From Naegleria lovaniensis (lineage: Eukaryota > Heterolobosea > Eutetramitea > Acrasida > Naegleriidae), in the NCBI RefSeq assembly GCF_003324165.1, contig NW_025407857.1, positions 310,001 through 374,000 on the forward strand: 64,000 nucleotides of DNA, in the 5' to 3' direction. The translations under genes and the position numbers were made by a program. The notes beneath the pieces were generated by a model, which was not told the DNA's origin, did no database searches, and was given only the letters and a program-made list of their open reading frames with translations. This document shows, piece by piece, positions 1-10,322 of the stretch. Numbering within the stretch: position 1 is the first letter of the stretch; every line of letters begins with the position of its first letter.

Positions 1-377
1 AAAAGGGTGTAACTGTGACCTTTAAAAAGTTAGTCGTGCGAAACGTTGCTTTCGAAGCTACTCGACAAGATTTGTATCAGCTCTTCAGCACGTACGGTCA
101 AGTGAAAACCATTCGTTTACCAAAGAAAGTGGGTTCCAACTCACATCGAGGTTTTGCTTTCGTGGAATTTGTTTCTCCAAAAGAATGTCATCAAGCGTAT
201 CAAGCTCTCAAACACAGTCACTTGTATGGTAGAACACTCAAACTCGAATTCAGTGAAGATGTCAACATGGAGAACATTCGAGATGTTCAGGAACGAAATC
301 GAGAAGAATACTTGGAAAAGGAAACAAAGAAAAGCAAAGCCAGTGCAGGAAAGCGAAAACGTGATGCTTTCTTATAA
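1..377 (+). CDS. RBM19/MRD1-like RNA-binding protein, C-terminal end (5' partial)
   Basis: The gene enters from outside the window and is read in the frame starting at base 3; no start codon is visible, and the first in-window ATG is not needed. What remains is one complete RRM: RNP2-like LVVRNVAF, then RNP1-like HRGFAFVEF, then a short charged tail (residues KKSKASAGKRKRDAFL). The spacing and the wording KTIRLPKK...HRGFAFVEF...LYGRTLKLEF match the last RRM of RBM19 (yeast Mrd1), a multi-RRM nucleolar protein needed for processing of 18S pre-rRNA. Only about 124 residues are present, so the family call rests on this single domain. A generic multi-RRM protein is the alternative. Confidence 0.75.
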   Translation, partial: KGVTVTFKKLVVRNVAFEATRQDLYQLFSTYGQVKTIRLPKKVGSNSHRGFAFVEFVSPKECHQAYQALKHSHLYGRTLKLEFSEDVNMENIRDVQERNREEYLEKETKKSKASAGKRKRDAFL

Positions 378-549
378 GTGTGCACACTGGTCAAGAGTGG
401 ATTGACCATTTGTATCCTTCTTGTTGTGAAGTCAGGAAATGAATGAAATTTTCCCGCCTTCCATTCTCTACAATTCGTTCCTGCAATAACGAATTTTTTT
501 TATTTTTCCAATTGTCTCTCTCTCTGTATGCATTCTCCTTTCATATAAA

Positions 550-1518
550 ATGGCATCATCTCAATACTTGAAAGATACCATCGCTCCGATCCTCGCACGA
601 GGAATTGCAGAATGTATTGAAGTACAACCACAAGATCCAATTGAATATTTGGGCCTATGGATGTTGCATCATCAACAACAGCAAGCTCTCCGAGAGAAGA
701 GATTAAAGCAGGAAGAGGAGAATCAACGGGCTATGGATGACTGGATGGAAACGAAAGGAAAGTTGTTGCAAAAAGCAGTGGAAAGAATTCAAAGTGTGGT
801 TCGGGATTTCATTCGCAGACAGCGAGCTTACAAAGCAGAGGAACAGCAAAAAGTCATGCAATTGGAAAAACTGTGGGGCGAGTTGATGGTAAAAACACAA
901 CAAGATCAAAAAACAAAAGAAGCGGAATCAAAGGAGCATGAAGACGCATTGAATGAAAAGGAGAGAATCATGCACGAAAAGATGTTTGAGGCTTCGAAGG
1001 AGTTTATCACAAAACTAGAGAAAGATAGAATTACATACATCAAGAAGGCATTTAGGCCACCTCCATGCGTTCCTAGAATTATGAAAGCCGTTTTATTGGC
1101 ACTCGGAGTGGCACCTAAAGATGTAAAAGACTGGAATATGACAAAGGAAAAAATTGGCGCTCCAACATCGTTCATCAGGAAATTGGTAGCTTTTGAACCA
1201 GAGGCTTCCGTTGGAAAAACAGCAAGATTCAAAAGAGTGAGCAACATTTTGAAAAAGTGGGACATTGAAATTGTAAAACAACAATCCACCGTTGCATTCC
1301 TTTTGCATCAGTGGTTGACCAATTTATTGGCATTTAGAGAAAGTTTTATCTCCCTTAAAAAAGCCAAGAAGGAAGAAATTGAAGAAGAAGACGATCCAGG
1401 TATTATGGACGACATGGAAGAGGATGAAAAAGATGATCCCACCAATATTCAAGCATCGAGCTCGGAAGAGCCTAAACCTGAAACAAACGACGAACATTCT
1501 GAAGGTGACGAAGAATAA
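550..1518 (+). CDS. DPY30-IQ-coiled-coil protein with dynein-stalk microtubule-binding-like domain
   Basis: Single-exon, 322 residues. Residues 5-42 form a DPY-30 motif (YLKDTIAPILARGIAE, then DPIEYLGLWML), the helical dimer that docks amphipathic helices in radial spokes and COMPASS. Residues 80-90 fit an IQ motif (IQxxxRxxxxR), suggesting calmodulin binding. A charged coiled coil runs about 93-160. Residues 155-265 read like the stalk tip of dynein heavy chain: an ITYIKKAFRPPP turn, MKAVLLALG, a central Trp, a SFIRKLVAFE segment, and a Trp-containing helix near 255. The last 50 residues are acidic. No AAA motor or P-loop is present and the protein is far too short for a dynein. Likely axonemal, perhaps spoke or inter-doublet; the precise family is not recognised. 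It lies 106 bases upstream of, and convergent with, DRC1. Confidence 0.8.
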   Translation: MASSQYLKDTIAPILARGIAECIEVQPQDPIEYLGLWMLHHQQQQALREKRLKQEEENQRAMDDWMETKGKLLQKAVERIQSVVRDFIRRQRAYKAEEQQKVMQLEKLWGELMVKTQQDQKTKEAESKEHEDALNEKERIMHEKMFEASKEFITKLEKDRITYIKKAFRPPPCVPRIMKAVLLALGVAPKDVKDWNMTKEKIGAPTSFIRKLVAFEPEASVGKTARFKRVSNILKKWDIEIVKQQSTVAFLLHQWLTNLLAFRESFISLKKAKKEEIEEEDDPGIMDDMEEDEKDDPTNIQASSSEEPKPETNDEHSEGDEE

Positions 1519-1624
1519 ATGTCACAACAGTTTGTTTGATATTGTAATATAATTTAAATACTTTCTGATAGCATCGTCATTGGCCACTACTGTACAAGTC
1601 AAATATTACGTTTGGTAAATTGTA

Positions 1625-3787
1625 TTACAGCATCTTTTGAGTTGGCACCAAAAGTTCCTCGTTGATTTTCTGTTGCATGTACTGATTTAAAAGGTCTCTC
1701 AGCTCATTATTCTGTTTTCGAATCATTTCTGTTTCTGTGATCAGCTTTTCTCGTTTTGCGAGCAATTCACCATATTTTTCTAAACCTCGCTCGAGAGCTC
1801 CCCAAACGTTATACCTCGATTCTGGAATAATTTGTGCCATTCTTTTCCAAAATTCGCGTTCCTCTTTACGTTTTCTGTCCTTTGCTTTTTCAACAGTGCT
1901 CAGCACCTTCTTTTTTCTTCCAGTTTCATTTTGCTCCATCAGTGCCTTCTTATTTTGCTCTTCCACAAATTTTCGCAGTATTTTAATAAGCAACTCTGTA
2001 GAGATGTCATGAAGCTCTTCTGTACTTCCTTTTTCTTCCTCTATACATTGGCTAAAAAAGTTAATCATCTTGGTGGTTTCTTCAGGTGTGTCAATACCAA
2101 TAACCCGCAAAATATTATCCACTTTCAACACTTTTGACTCATCTGGTGGCAATTTCAGTAGTAATTTTTCAACCTTTTCCTCCACTAAAAATCCTGCACT
2201 GTCGCAAAGTGTCTCAAATATTAACCGAACTGTCTCTCCTGCTGGAGACATGGTGTTATTAGTCGTATCTTTGGATGACTCGCTCACAGATTCTGAAAAA
2301 GAGGTTTCCAAGTTGACTGGCGTTTCTTGAATCGTGGTAGTATATTCTTGTGTTTTTTCAGGTATGCTTTTGATGTCTTCCTCAGGAGGAATCCACTTGA
2401 GGCCAAGCTGTTGAGTGGTTATAATTTCATCAGCCTTTTTTAATTTTTCTGCCAAATCTTCCACAATTTCCTGATTCATTTTCCAAATATCCTTATATTT
2501 TTTGGTGTCAGCTTCTTCAAAATATTTAAACTTTTGTAGTAGATCCTTATATTGAATGCTGAGCCTTTTAAACTGTTCTGTCGTCTCATTGTTTTCTGCC
2601 TTGTATTTGTTGTCGTCACGAATGTACTTTGCTTTGATACCACTCAGCTGGTCCTGTAACTTGGCCAAGAGAGCTCTATTGTTTCGAACTGCGGTCTTGT
2701 TATCCTCCACTCTGTCCACAAGGACTTCAAAATAATACTCTAATTTTTGAGCCATGAGTTGGTATTCACCTCTTATAGAGTCAATTTCTTGCTCATATTC
2801 ATGAATTTCATCTAAGAGTTCCTTCTTCTTCTTGGCATACTTTTCCATTTCTTGATCTGCCAGTATTTTGAGCTGTTGTTCGTATTCGTCAACCTTTTGA
2901 ATTCTACCTAGCGCATAGTTCTCTTCTTTTTTACTTCGTTCCTCTGCTATTGCTTGAAACTCATCTAAATTTCGTTTGATCAACTCTTTTCTCTCTTTTT
3001 CAAAAGACGTTTCTATTCTTGTCAGCTCTAAAGTGTACAAGTCGGTGAGATCTTTCACCTGAGCGTTCATTCTCTCAATCAGAGTATCTAAATCTTTAGT
3101 TTGTTTTTTTAAGGCTTTTACATATTCTTCGTCTCGTTGCTTGAGTTCATGCCCTAACTCCTTAATAAGAGCTTGTTTACTCTCTATGACTTTCAAACAC
3201 ATCTCTTGTTGCTCTAGCAGCTTGTCCATTAATTCTTGATGAGTTTTCTTCTCGTATAAAGAAGGCCATTTCATTTGGATGGCTGCATTCTTTTTCGAGC
3301 TTACAATAGCCTCACTTTTCAGTTTTTGTTGTATTTCCTCTTTCTTTACATCATATTTGAGTCGTCTCTTATTTTCTTCCATATCACTTTCTACTTTTAC
3401 ATTGGTGACAAGTTTTGTGCCATCTCGAATTTTGGATTTAATAACTCCGACAGATTCGTCAATCTGAGTTCTTGAATCTTGAATTACGATGGGCACTTCG
3501 AGTTGATGAGCAACTTGGGTATTATTTTCGTTTGATGTACCGTCCTTTATGTTTGGTGAACCAACTGTTGGGCTCTCATTTCCCTCTTCATTACTCAACA
3601 ATGATGCGTTGTTGTTGTTTTCTTCTCCATCAATGACATCTTCATTTTGTTCCTTAGTAGTAATGCTATCTGCCCCGGGCATAGTGGATTCTTCTTCTCC
3701 GTTTGTTTCATGTTGCTCCTCCTCCATCACAATATTTGAAGAGGATGAAGAAGGATTTAAACGAGCTCCATTGATCGGTTCAGACAT
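1625..3787 (-). CDS. DRC1: Dynein regulatory complex subunit 1 (DRC1/CCDC164)
   Basis: Single-exon, 720 residues, close to the usual length (human about 740). The first 150 residues are acidic and disordered. A KWPSLYEKKTHQELMDKLLEQQ segment opens a long coiled coil (about 170-470) of the NYD-SP28/DRC1 type. The diagnostic stretch EADTKKYKDIWKMNQEIVED, followed by QQLGLKWIPPEE, is nearly unchanged from algal and animal DRC1. A C-terminal helical region with KDRKRKEEREFWKRMAQIIP follows. DRC1 anchors the nexin-dynein regulatory complex between outer doublets and sets motility waveform, so this is a strong marker for a motile 9+2 axoneme. The start codon at 3787 directly follows an A tract. Confidence is high. 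Confidence 0.95.
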   Translation of the reverse strand: MSEPINGARLNPSSSSSNIVMEEEQHETNGEEESTMPGADSITTKEQNEDVIDGEENNNNASLLSNEEGNESPTVGSPNIKDGTSNENNTQVAHQLEVPIVIQDSRTQIDESVGVIKSKIRDGTKLVTNVKVESDMEENKRRLKYDVKKEEIQQKLKSEAIVSSKKNAAIQMKWPSLYEKKTHQELMDKLLEQQEMCLKVIESKQALIKELGHELKQRDEEYVKALKKQTKDLDTLIERMNAQVKDLTDLYTLELTRIETSFEKERKELIKRNLDEFQAIAEERSKKEENYALGRIQKVDEYEQQLKILADQEMEKYAKKKKELLDEIHEYEQEIDSIRGEYQLMAQKLEYYFEVLVDRVEDNKTAVRNNRALLAKLQDQLSGIKAKYIRDDNKYKAENNETTEQFKRLSIQYKDLLQKFKYFEEADTKKYKDIWKMNQEIVEDLAEKLKKADEIITTQQLGLKWIPPEEDIKSIPEKTQEYTTTIQETPVNLETSFSESVSESSKDTTNNTMSPAGETVRLIFETLCDSAGFLVEEKVEKLLLKLPPDESKVLKVDNILRVIGIDTPEETTKMINFFSQCIEEEKGSTEELHDISTELLIKILRKFVEEQNKKALMEQNETGRKKKVLSTVEKAKDRKRKEEREFWKRMAQIIPESRYNVWGALERGLEKYGELLAKREKLITETEMIRKQNNELRDLLNQYMQQKINEELLVPTQKML

Positions 3788-3880
3788 TTTTTTAGCATGT
3801 TGTTCGAATGTTGTAACAAAAAAGGCGGGTAAATTTTTTCTCGATAAATTTGTTAATTTGTTACAACATGAACGAATTGT

Positions 3881-5972
3881 TTAATTCTGCTTGGCAACAG
3901 CTTCCAAAATGGCCTTGGTCAACTCATAAGTGTGAGAAACATCAGCAATTCTGACCTTTTCATCTGGAGAGTGAGCACCGATAATGGTTGGTCCATAGGA
4001 AATCATGTGCATGTTTGGATAAGTTTCCAAGAGCAATCCACTATGATTACGTTATCATAAGGTGAGATACAGATTCAAAATACGACACAAATGATCGTCA
4101 CAAATCAACGTCCATTCATCAATTGGTATAAATTAATCGTTGAATGACAAGGCAGTTAAAGAGTAATGTAAACTTACCATTCCAAACCAGCGTGAATAGC
4201 CTTAATTTCTGGTTGAGAACCATACTTTTGCGTATAGACATCTTTGCAGAGTTTGAGGAGAGGAGAATCCATGTTTGGTTGCCATCCAACATAACCATCA
4301 CCATGCTTAACTTCAGCGCCAGAGAGTCTGAAAGTAGAACCAACTGCAGTAGCAGCATAAACCTTGGCAGAGTCAACACTGGATCTTTGAGAAGTGCAGA
4401 ATTCAATCTTGCCGTCACGTGTAGTGATAATGGCCAAATTGGTGGATGTCTCAACAAGACCCTCAATAACAGGACTCATTTGAATGACACCATGAGGACA
4501 AGCGAAAATAACGCTAATCAACTTGTTCAACAATTCAGAGGTAATGACCTTGGTTGAGGTAGTTGGAGTCTCGACTGGTTGAACGGAAATCTTCAATCCT
4601 GGTTCAACAACACTGTATTCACCATAGGCGAGCTTTTCAAAGGAAGCAACTCTTTGCTTGACAGCTTCTAATTTATCCTTTCTGACGTAGGCATTTACCC
4701 AAGCTTCTCTAGGAATTGCATTTCTCTTGGAACCTGTCAGTATAAAAAATGTTCCACCACCACATGTTTCCACACTCAAAAAGTCACTTACCTGCTTCAA
4801 TGTAGTAAACCTTAACATTATCTGGTGTGACATCATCCAACACATATTTCAATGTTCTTCCCAATAATTTAATTGCATTTCCACGACCAGTATGAATGTC
4901 AATACCAGAGTGACCGCCCTTCAAGCCACCAACCATGATAGATACTTGTTCATATTCAGATGGATTTGTCAATTCCTCTTCCACAATATCGAAAGTGGCA
5001 ACAGTGTCCATACCACCAGCACAGCCTGTTGAATTGAAAGGACCAACAAATATTTTCACACATGACAGCATTCAAAATATTCATAGGCATTCATCAAATT
5101 GATATTACTTACCAACATAGAAAGCACCAAGCTCTTCAGCATCCAAATTCAACAAATACTTGGCAGTACAAAAGTCAGGAGTCAAAGCCATGACACCTGT
5201 CATTCCGGTTTCTTCATCAATGGTCAACAACAATTCCATTGGACCGTGAATTGCATCTTTATCAGTAGCAAGAGCCAATCCTGTACAAACACCAATACCA
5301 TTATCGCTTCCGAGAGTAGTTCCATTAGCCTTTATCCATTCTCCATCTTCAGTACGAAGGAGAGTAATAGGATCATTATCGAAATCGTGTTGAGTGGTTT
5401 TCTGAAAATCATGGTAGTAGTATGTATCATCATGTGTTCACGAAAGGTTGAATGATGACGATTCATTGCTGCATGAGAATCCCAACTGTCATCAATAAAA
5501 CTTACATTTTTCTATTGATTGTGTGATATCATCATCAAGAGTATGATTCAATACATTCAAATGAATACAATAATCATGGAATAAGAGCATATTTAAATGA
5601 TTCAATCATAACAATATTTGAATGTGTTAAATTCATAACAATTTTCGTCATCATCGGAATCCATCATCTCTGTATCATCATGAATTCAAAACAACCTACC
5701 TCACAAACCATATCAATATGTCCTTGAATAGCAACAGTTGGAGCATTCTCATATCCAGGAGTAGCTGGTACTTTAATCAAACAATTTCCAACTTTATCCA
5801 CCTTGATTTCAAAGTTATTCTCCTTGGCATATTCCTTCAAGAATTCAATAGCTTTGGTTTCCTTCTTGGAAGGACGAGGGCATTGGGAGAGTCTGACAAA
5901 GTAATTCCAAACTGGAGCTGGATTCAAGCCTTTGATGGCTTCCAAGCTTTTCTGAAGAGAGGATGAGCTCAT
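3881..5972 (-). CDS. PepD-type aminoacyl-histidine (Xaa-His) dipeptidase, M20 family
   Basis: Five exons by frame and splice sites: 5972-5700, 5401-5113, 5025-4792, 4733-4178, 4040-3881, giving 503 residues, near the bacterial PepD length. Family marks in order: [12 protein letters not shown] (metal His/Asp), [16 protein letters not shown] (metal Asp), [10 protein letters not shown] (Glu-Glu, catalytic base and ligand), [38 protein letters not shown], and a final SPDEKV with a late His. These are the di-zinc M20 residues. It would cleave Xaa-His dipeptides such as carnosine-like substrates, probably in the cytosol. An in-frame ATG at 6029 would add 19 residues rich in Arg/Lys/Ser, a possible mitochondrial presequence; I chose 5972 because it matches the family. 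The family is mostly bacterial, yet four introns show it is well settled here. Confidence 0.92.
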
Positions 5973-6200
5973 TGGTTGGTGTTGTAAGATTTTTTTCAAT
6001 CGATTCGAGTGTATCAGAGAGCTTCTCACACCACGTTAATTATTGCGTCCATGATCGAATTCGATCCATCACGATACCAGAAATAAATTAAACTGGAAAG
6101 CAACTGCACAAGTCTGCCAATAAACTTGTAACTCAGTCAGTGGAAGCTTTCAAGCCTTAAACTTGTAGATGGTAAGGTTTTAACATCCGTAATTAAAAAA

Positions 6201-7454
6201 ATGCATGACATGACCTTGTGGCCACGCGTGTTGATCTTGGACGGAGCCATGGCAACCGAGCTGAACAAGCGAGGATTCCAACTGAGTCCATCGTTGTGGT
6301 GCGCACATTTGCTACAGGAAAATCCAAAAGCCATTCAACAAGTACATGATTCCTATTTGCAAGAAGGACACTGCGATGTTTGCACCACTGCAAGCTATCA
6401 AGTTTCAAAAGAAGGATTTGCACGATATGAAAAATTGCAAGATCGGAACAAACAGTTACAGCACATCGATGTGAACGAGCCCAACACACATGATGAAAAT
6501 ATAAATCAACACTGTGAAACGATCGTCAATCAAGCTTTACGACAATCCGTACAAATGGCAAAACAAGCCATTCAACAATTTGATCATGAAAATAACAAGG
6601 CAACTGAATTGCATACGAATGATGACAATCCATCTAAAAGGAAGAAATTTGTGGCTGCAAGTTTGAGTTGTTTTGGGGCCTCAATTTCTGACATTACAGG
6701 TATTGCAAAAGAATATTATGGAGATTATTTAGATGATGATGTGGACAAGAATCGAGAGCATTATGTGCATGCGGTAATTAAAGAATTGAGTGATGAGTTG
6801 TACAACATTGATCAGACGCTACAGGGTGGTGGTATTGAACAAGTCATCTATGAATTTCATCTTCCAAGAGTGAGGGAGTTATTGAGAGAAGAGCCTGATT
6901 TTCTACTCTTGGAAACAATGCCAGTATTGAGAGAAGTGAAAATTTTGTGTGAGCGAGTCATTCCTGACGCCTTAAAAGAATTGAAATTGAATAATCAATT
7001 GCCACAGGCAAGAAAGCAAATGGTCCTGATATCATTTCAATGCAAAGATGGCGAACATACAGGTCACGGAGAGTCTATAATTTCATGTGCCAAATTTGTA
7101 AACGAGATGAATTCACAATTAATCATGTCACAAGGCGATTATCAAATTGTTGGAATGGGTGTGAACTGTGTACCACCATCCATTACACCATCACTACTCG
7201 AAAAAATTGACTCTGTTCTCAATTCTGACCTGGCTATCGTTGTATATCCAAATAGTGGTGAGATTTGGAACTGTTCACAACAGATCTGGCTTCCTCCAAG
7301 CAAGGAAAATGAATGGGATTATGAGAAAGATTTCATTCCATTCATTAAAGATTGGAGTGACAAACATCCTGTGAGAAGGTTAATTGTGGGTGGTTGTTGT
7401 AGAACTGGTCCAAATCATATTTGTAAACTCTCCAAGGAAATGCTCTCGAAATGA
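6201..7454 (+). CDS. Homocysteine S-methyltransferase
   Basis: Single-exon, 417 residues. The N-terminus has the DGAMATEL motif, followed by HDSYLQEGHCDVCTTASYQ, both typical of the Hcy-binding (betaine/SMM-homocysteine methyltransferase) barrel. ETMPVLREVK and the zinc-ligand sites GVNC (about residue 320) and GGCCRTGP (about 397-400) are intact, so all three zinc cysteines are present. It should transfer a methyl group from S-methylmethionine or SAM to homocysteine to make methionine in the cytosol. It is longer than bacterial MmuM (about 310) because of two insertions, around residues 85-155 and in the middle. The start follows seven A residues. It is divergent from the dipeptidase gene, with a shared 228-base promoter. 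Confidence 0.93.
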   Translation: MHDMTLWPRVLILDGAMATELNKRGFQLSPSLWCAHLLQENPKAIQQVHDSYLQEGHCDVCTTASYQVSKEGFARYEKLQDRNKQLQHIDVNEPNTHDENINQHCETIVNQALRQSVQMAKQAIQQFDHENNKATELHTNDDNPSKRKKFVAASLSCFGASISDITGIAKEYYGDYLDDDVDKNREHYVHAVIKELSDELYNIDQTLQGGGIEQVIYEFHLPRVRELLREEPDFLLLETMPVLREVKILCERVIPDALKELKLNNQLPQARKQMVLISFQCKDGEHTGHGESIISCAKFVNEMNSQLIMSQGDYQIVGMGVNCVPPSITPSLLEKIDSVLNSDLAIVVYPNSGEIWNCSQQIWLPPSKENEWDYEKDFIPFIKDWSDKHPVRRLIVGGCCRTGPNHICKLSKEMLSK

Positions 7455-7655
7455 CACAAAAATTCACTAATGATGATGAATTTACCAAAGTCTCATGTTG
7501 ATAAATATTGAATGAATTGAAATTTCATTTGAGATGATCAAATTAGCCATAATATATTGCACAGTTATATATTGGCAAATCAAGATTATGAAAGACTAGT
7601 CATCTAGAATCATCATTCCAATAAATATATATTCAAGATCGGATTTACTCCTACA

Positions 7656-7940
7656 TTATTTCTTACGCATATGCTCCTTTCGGGTTGCGTCCTGTAACGC
7701 TTCCGTATCCACATCGGCTACCGGAAGTTGAATATAACGCACGGTGCTACCTCTAATAAAACAATTCTTTATGCAACACAAATATGGATATTTCTCCTTG
7801 TCTTCCACTTGTACATTATTCAATTTTACATTCAAATATTGATCCACACTATGGAGTGTTCCTCGGAGCGACACATCATTCTTCAATTCAACAATCACTT
7901 CCTTGTCGACAAGAGTTTTAAAGAAACTGAAAAAGAGCAT
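7656..7940 (-). CDS. LSM2: U6 snRNA-associated Sm-like protein LSm2
   Basis: Single-exon, 94 residues from the ATG at 7940. An upstream in-frame ATG at 7961 would add seven residues but is out of family; the 7940 start follows eight A residues and gives the canonical N-terminus MLFFSFFKTL. The Sm1 motif (VELKNDVSLRGTLHSVDQYLN) and Sm2 motif (CFIRGSTVRYIQLP) are complete, and the short tail VDTEALQDATRKE is typical of LSm2. The product sits in the LSm2-8 ring on the 3' end of U6 snRNA in the nucleus and in the LSm1-7 ring in cytoplasmic mRNA decay. It lies 81 bases downstream of METTL16 on the same strand. Confidence 0.96.
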   Translation of the reverse strand: MLFFSFFKTLVDKEVIVELKNDVSLRGTLHSVDQYLNVKLNNVQVEDKEKYPYLCCIKNCFIRGSTVRYIQLPVADVDTEALQDATRKEHMRKK

Positions 7941-8021
7941 TTTTTTTGTGGTTGAATTCAACGCAACACTCTCATCTCCTTCAACAAGACATATTCATCA
8001 TAAAAGAACTCCACTCGCTTG

Positions 8022-9635
8022 TTACACGCAATGGCAAAACACTTGTTTGCTTAATACATCATACATTCTTTGAAAGGACACGGACACAGATTCCGACGTT
8101 GTTGCAGATCCAGACCCATGGCCTTGATAGCTTGTTTTCACAGAAAATCGTTTTGGTTGAGTCTGAATGATACTAATCTCAAATGCCTCTCTCGTATCCT
8201 GATCCAAATATCCCTTAATTTTTGCCATGAGAGTATCTCTACTCTTGATAGTAATAAAATCTTTGTGTTTCGAGAGAACATTTCCAATCGAGTTCAATAA
8301 AGAGCCTGCAGTGGCAAAACCTTTGGTCACTGTTTGATACATGTCTCGCTGAACTGCAATGGAGCTAACCATGGCTTTGGAAGATGTTGTGTTCATGGTT
8401 TGAATCTGTGTGCTTGATGATTCAGAAGAGGAGGAAATCTTTTGGAACTGCCAACAAATTCCCCATCGTGAAGTCTTTCCTTGAACAAACTCGGTGGTGT
8501 GAAAAATGATCAATCTCTGGGAATTTAAGAGTTTCATCTCATTGGCATTCAGTTGTGCAATGTATTCTTTCAATGGTTGCAAGGTCTTCTTCTTTCCCAA
8601 CATGGAACTGAACCAACAATTTTCAAAAATGGACATGGAGTGTTTGTGAGTCATTAAAAAGACACTGTCCTCAATCATTCGTTTTACAAATGTTTCCTCA
8701 CCTCCCACAGTAACCATTTCATTGGAATTTCCTCGACAATCATTTTTAGGATTTCTATTCACAGGTTCATCTTCATCAAAAAAGGGAGGATTACACATGG
8801 TAAAATCTACTCGTGTTAATTGCCGTAACCAAGAAGGTTTTTCATGAGGCATGGATTCAATATTTGAGAGAATGTTTTTCAAAATGTCTTGACTAGATTC
8901 ATCGACATGTACCAAATAGACGGATTGTTGAAAGGACTCGTTGTTTTTCATAATATTTTCGTGTGCAATTTTTAAACTTTCTTCTGAAATGTCTGTGGCA
9001 ATGAATTTCCATTGATACATTTTGTGACCCAATAGAGGATAAATACAGCTCGCTCCAGTTCCAACATCAATTCCAACAATGGGTCGATCCAATTCAGTTG
9101 AAGTGGTAATAGTTGACATTGTCGTTTCATTGGATTTTTCAAGTTCCAATAAATCATTTAACCAATGAATGTAATTGGCTCGATTGGTCACAGGAGGACA
9201 CAAATGATCCAATGGTAAGCTCCATTCAATATCGAAATCATGTTTTAATAGAACCTTAGTTAAATTCATGACTGCTTCTGCATTTTTCCAATCCAAAGAT
9301 CCTTGTTCATTCACACTAAATGCCAAAATTAATAAATTATCATAAATAAATTGTAAATGAATAATAAATTAATCATGATAAAAATCAAGATTATGTACTT
9401 ACTATTGTGCAAAGAATGGATACTCTTTGGCTAGTTGTAAAAAATTAGGAGTTGTATTGAGCATGTATTTGGAATTCCGATGTCGATTTAACATGGCATG
9501 TGACGGTTTTTGAATTTTGTTCTGGTAAGGCCCAACTGGTATTGATTTTTGATTCTTTGATTTTCGAGGTACAAGTAGAACGGCCTCTTCCTCCTCCTTC
9601 TCGTTGGGGTCTTCTTGATCACACAATTGTTTCAT
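8022..9635 (-). CDS. METTL16: METTL16-type U6 snRNA N6-adenosine methyltransferase
   Basis: Two exons, 9635-9403 and 9315-8022, joined through CAATA/T with an intact frame to give 508 residues. Exon 1 supplies a basic N-terminus with NRHRNSKYMLNTTPNFLQLA, the counterpart of the RNA-binding N-module. Exon 2 has NYIHWLNDLLE, the SAM loop DVGTGASCIYPLLG, and the catalytic NPPF motif in MCNPPFFDEDEP. Further family marks are FVKRMIEDS, SMLGKKKTLQPLKEYI and GKTSRWGICWQF. METTL16 methylates an adenosine in U6 snRNA and SAM-synthetase mRNA. The part after the methyltransferase fold is only about 140 residues, shorter than the vertebrate VCR region, so the accessory RNA-binding part may be reduced. 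A nuclear site is expected from the family. Confidence 0.95.
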
Positions 9636-9826
9636 TATTTTTTTGTTAAATAATAATAATTAAATATTTAATTCAGACTGATGATATTAGTTGTGTCAAA
9701 ATTCATCATGATGGTTGAACATGTACCTGTTGTCAAATCGATCTTCCGACGACTAGTTCCTCTTTCAAGTACAGTATTTCCTCTTCCAAAGTTGCCAATT
9801 ATTTTCCAAATTATTACCAAACCTGG

Positions 9827-10206
9827 TTACTGTGTATTATTCTCTTGTTCTTGGGATTCAATTTCTGCAAGTGTTTTCTTCACCAAATCTACTGCTTCCA
9901 TATACTTGGCAACACATCGATTTTCACAAATGGATTCTCCAGCATGAATATCGTTGTGTTTAAATTCAAGACCGATACAGTCCTTGAAACATTGTTTGAC
10001 CATACTGATAAATAATATTATGAAGATTGCAATTTGTCATTAATTCCGATGAAATAGATTTCAACGACTCGTCATGCTTTTTTGAATAATACTCACAGAC
10101 TGTAGTTATCTTTGAGAGTATAAGCCTCTATTTTAGCCATTTCCAGCTCTTCGGGAGTCTCTGCTGTTGCAACAATTCGATACACTGGATTATTCGCTGC
10201 CTGCAT
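9827..10206 (-). CDS. Small Tim chaperone, Tim10-like (mitochondrial intermembrane space)
   Basis: Two exons, 10206-10097 and 10004-9827, joined in frame to give 95 residues; too small for simple ORF listing. The start ATG follows eight A residues. The twin CX3C motif is complete: CFKDC and, after a 16-residue helix-loop-helix, CENRC. Around it are GESICENRCVAKYMEAVD, which fits the GE-x-C-x3-RC-x2-KY wording of Tim9/Tim10. Small Tim hexamers escort hydrophobic carrier precursors across the intermembrane space. The second CX3C context suggests Tim10, but Tim9, Tim8 or Tim13 cannot be excluded by eye. Its neighbours METTL16 and the P4 flippase are in the same orientation. Confidence 0.88.
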
Positions 10207-10322
10207 TTTTTTTGGGATGTCTTCATGCTGGAAACGAAGTGATTGGAAGGTCAACACTGTTCATGATACAAAATTGGATTAATAATTTATTATTTCAAAT
10301 TTCACTTGCAAAAACATGACAA

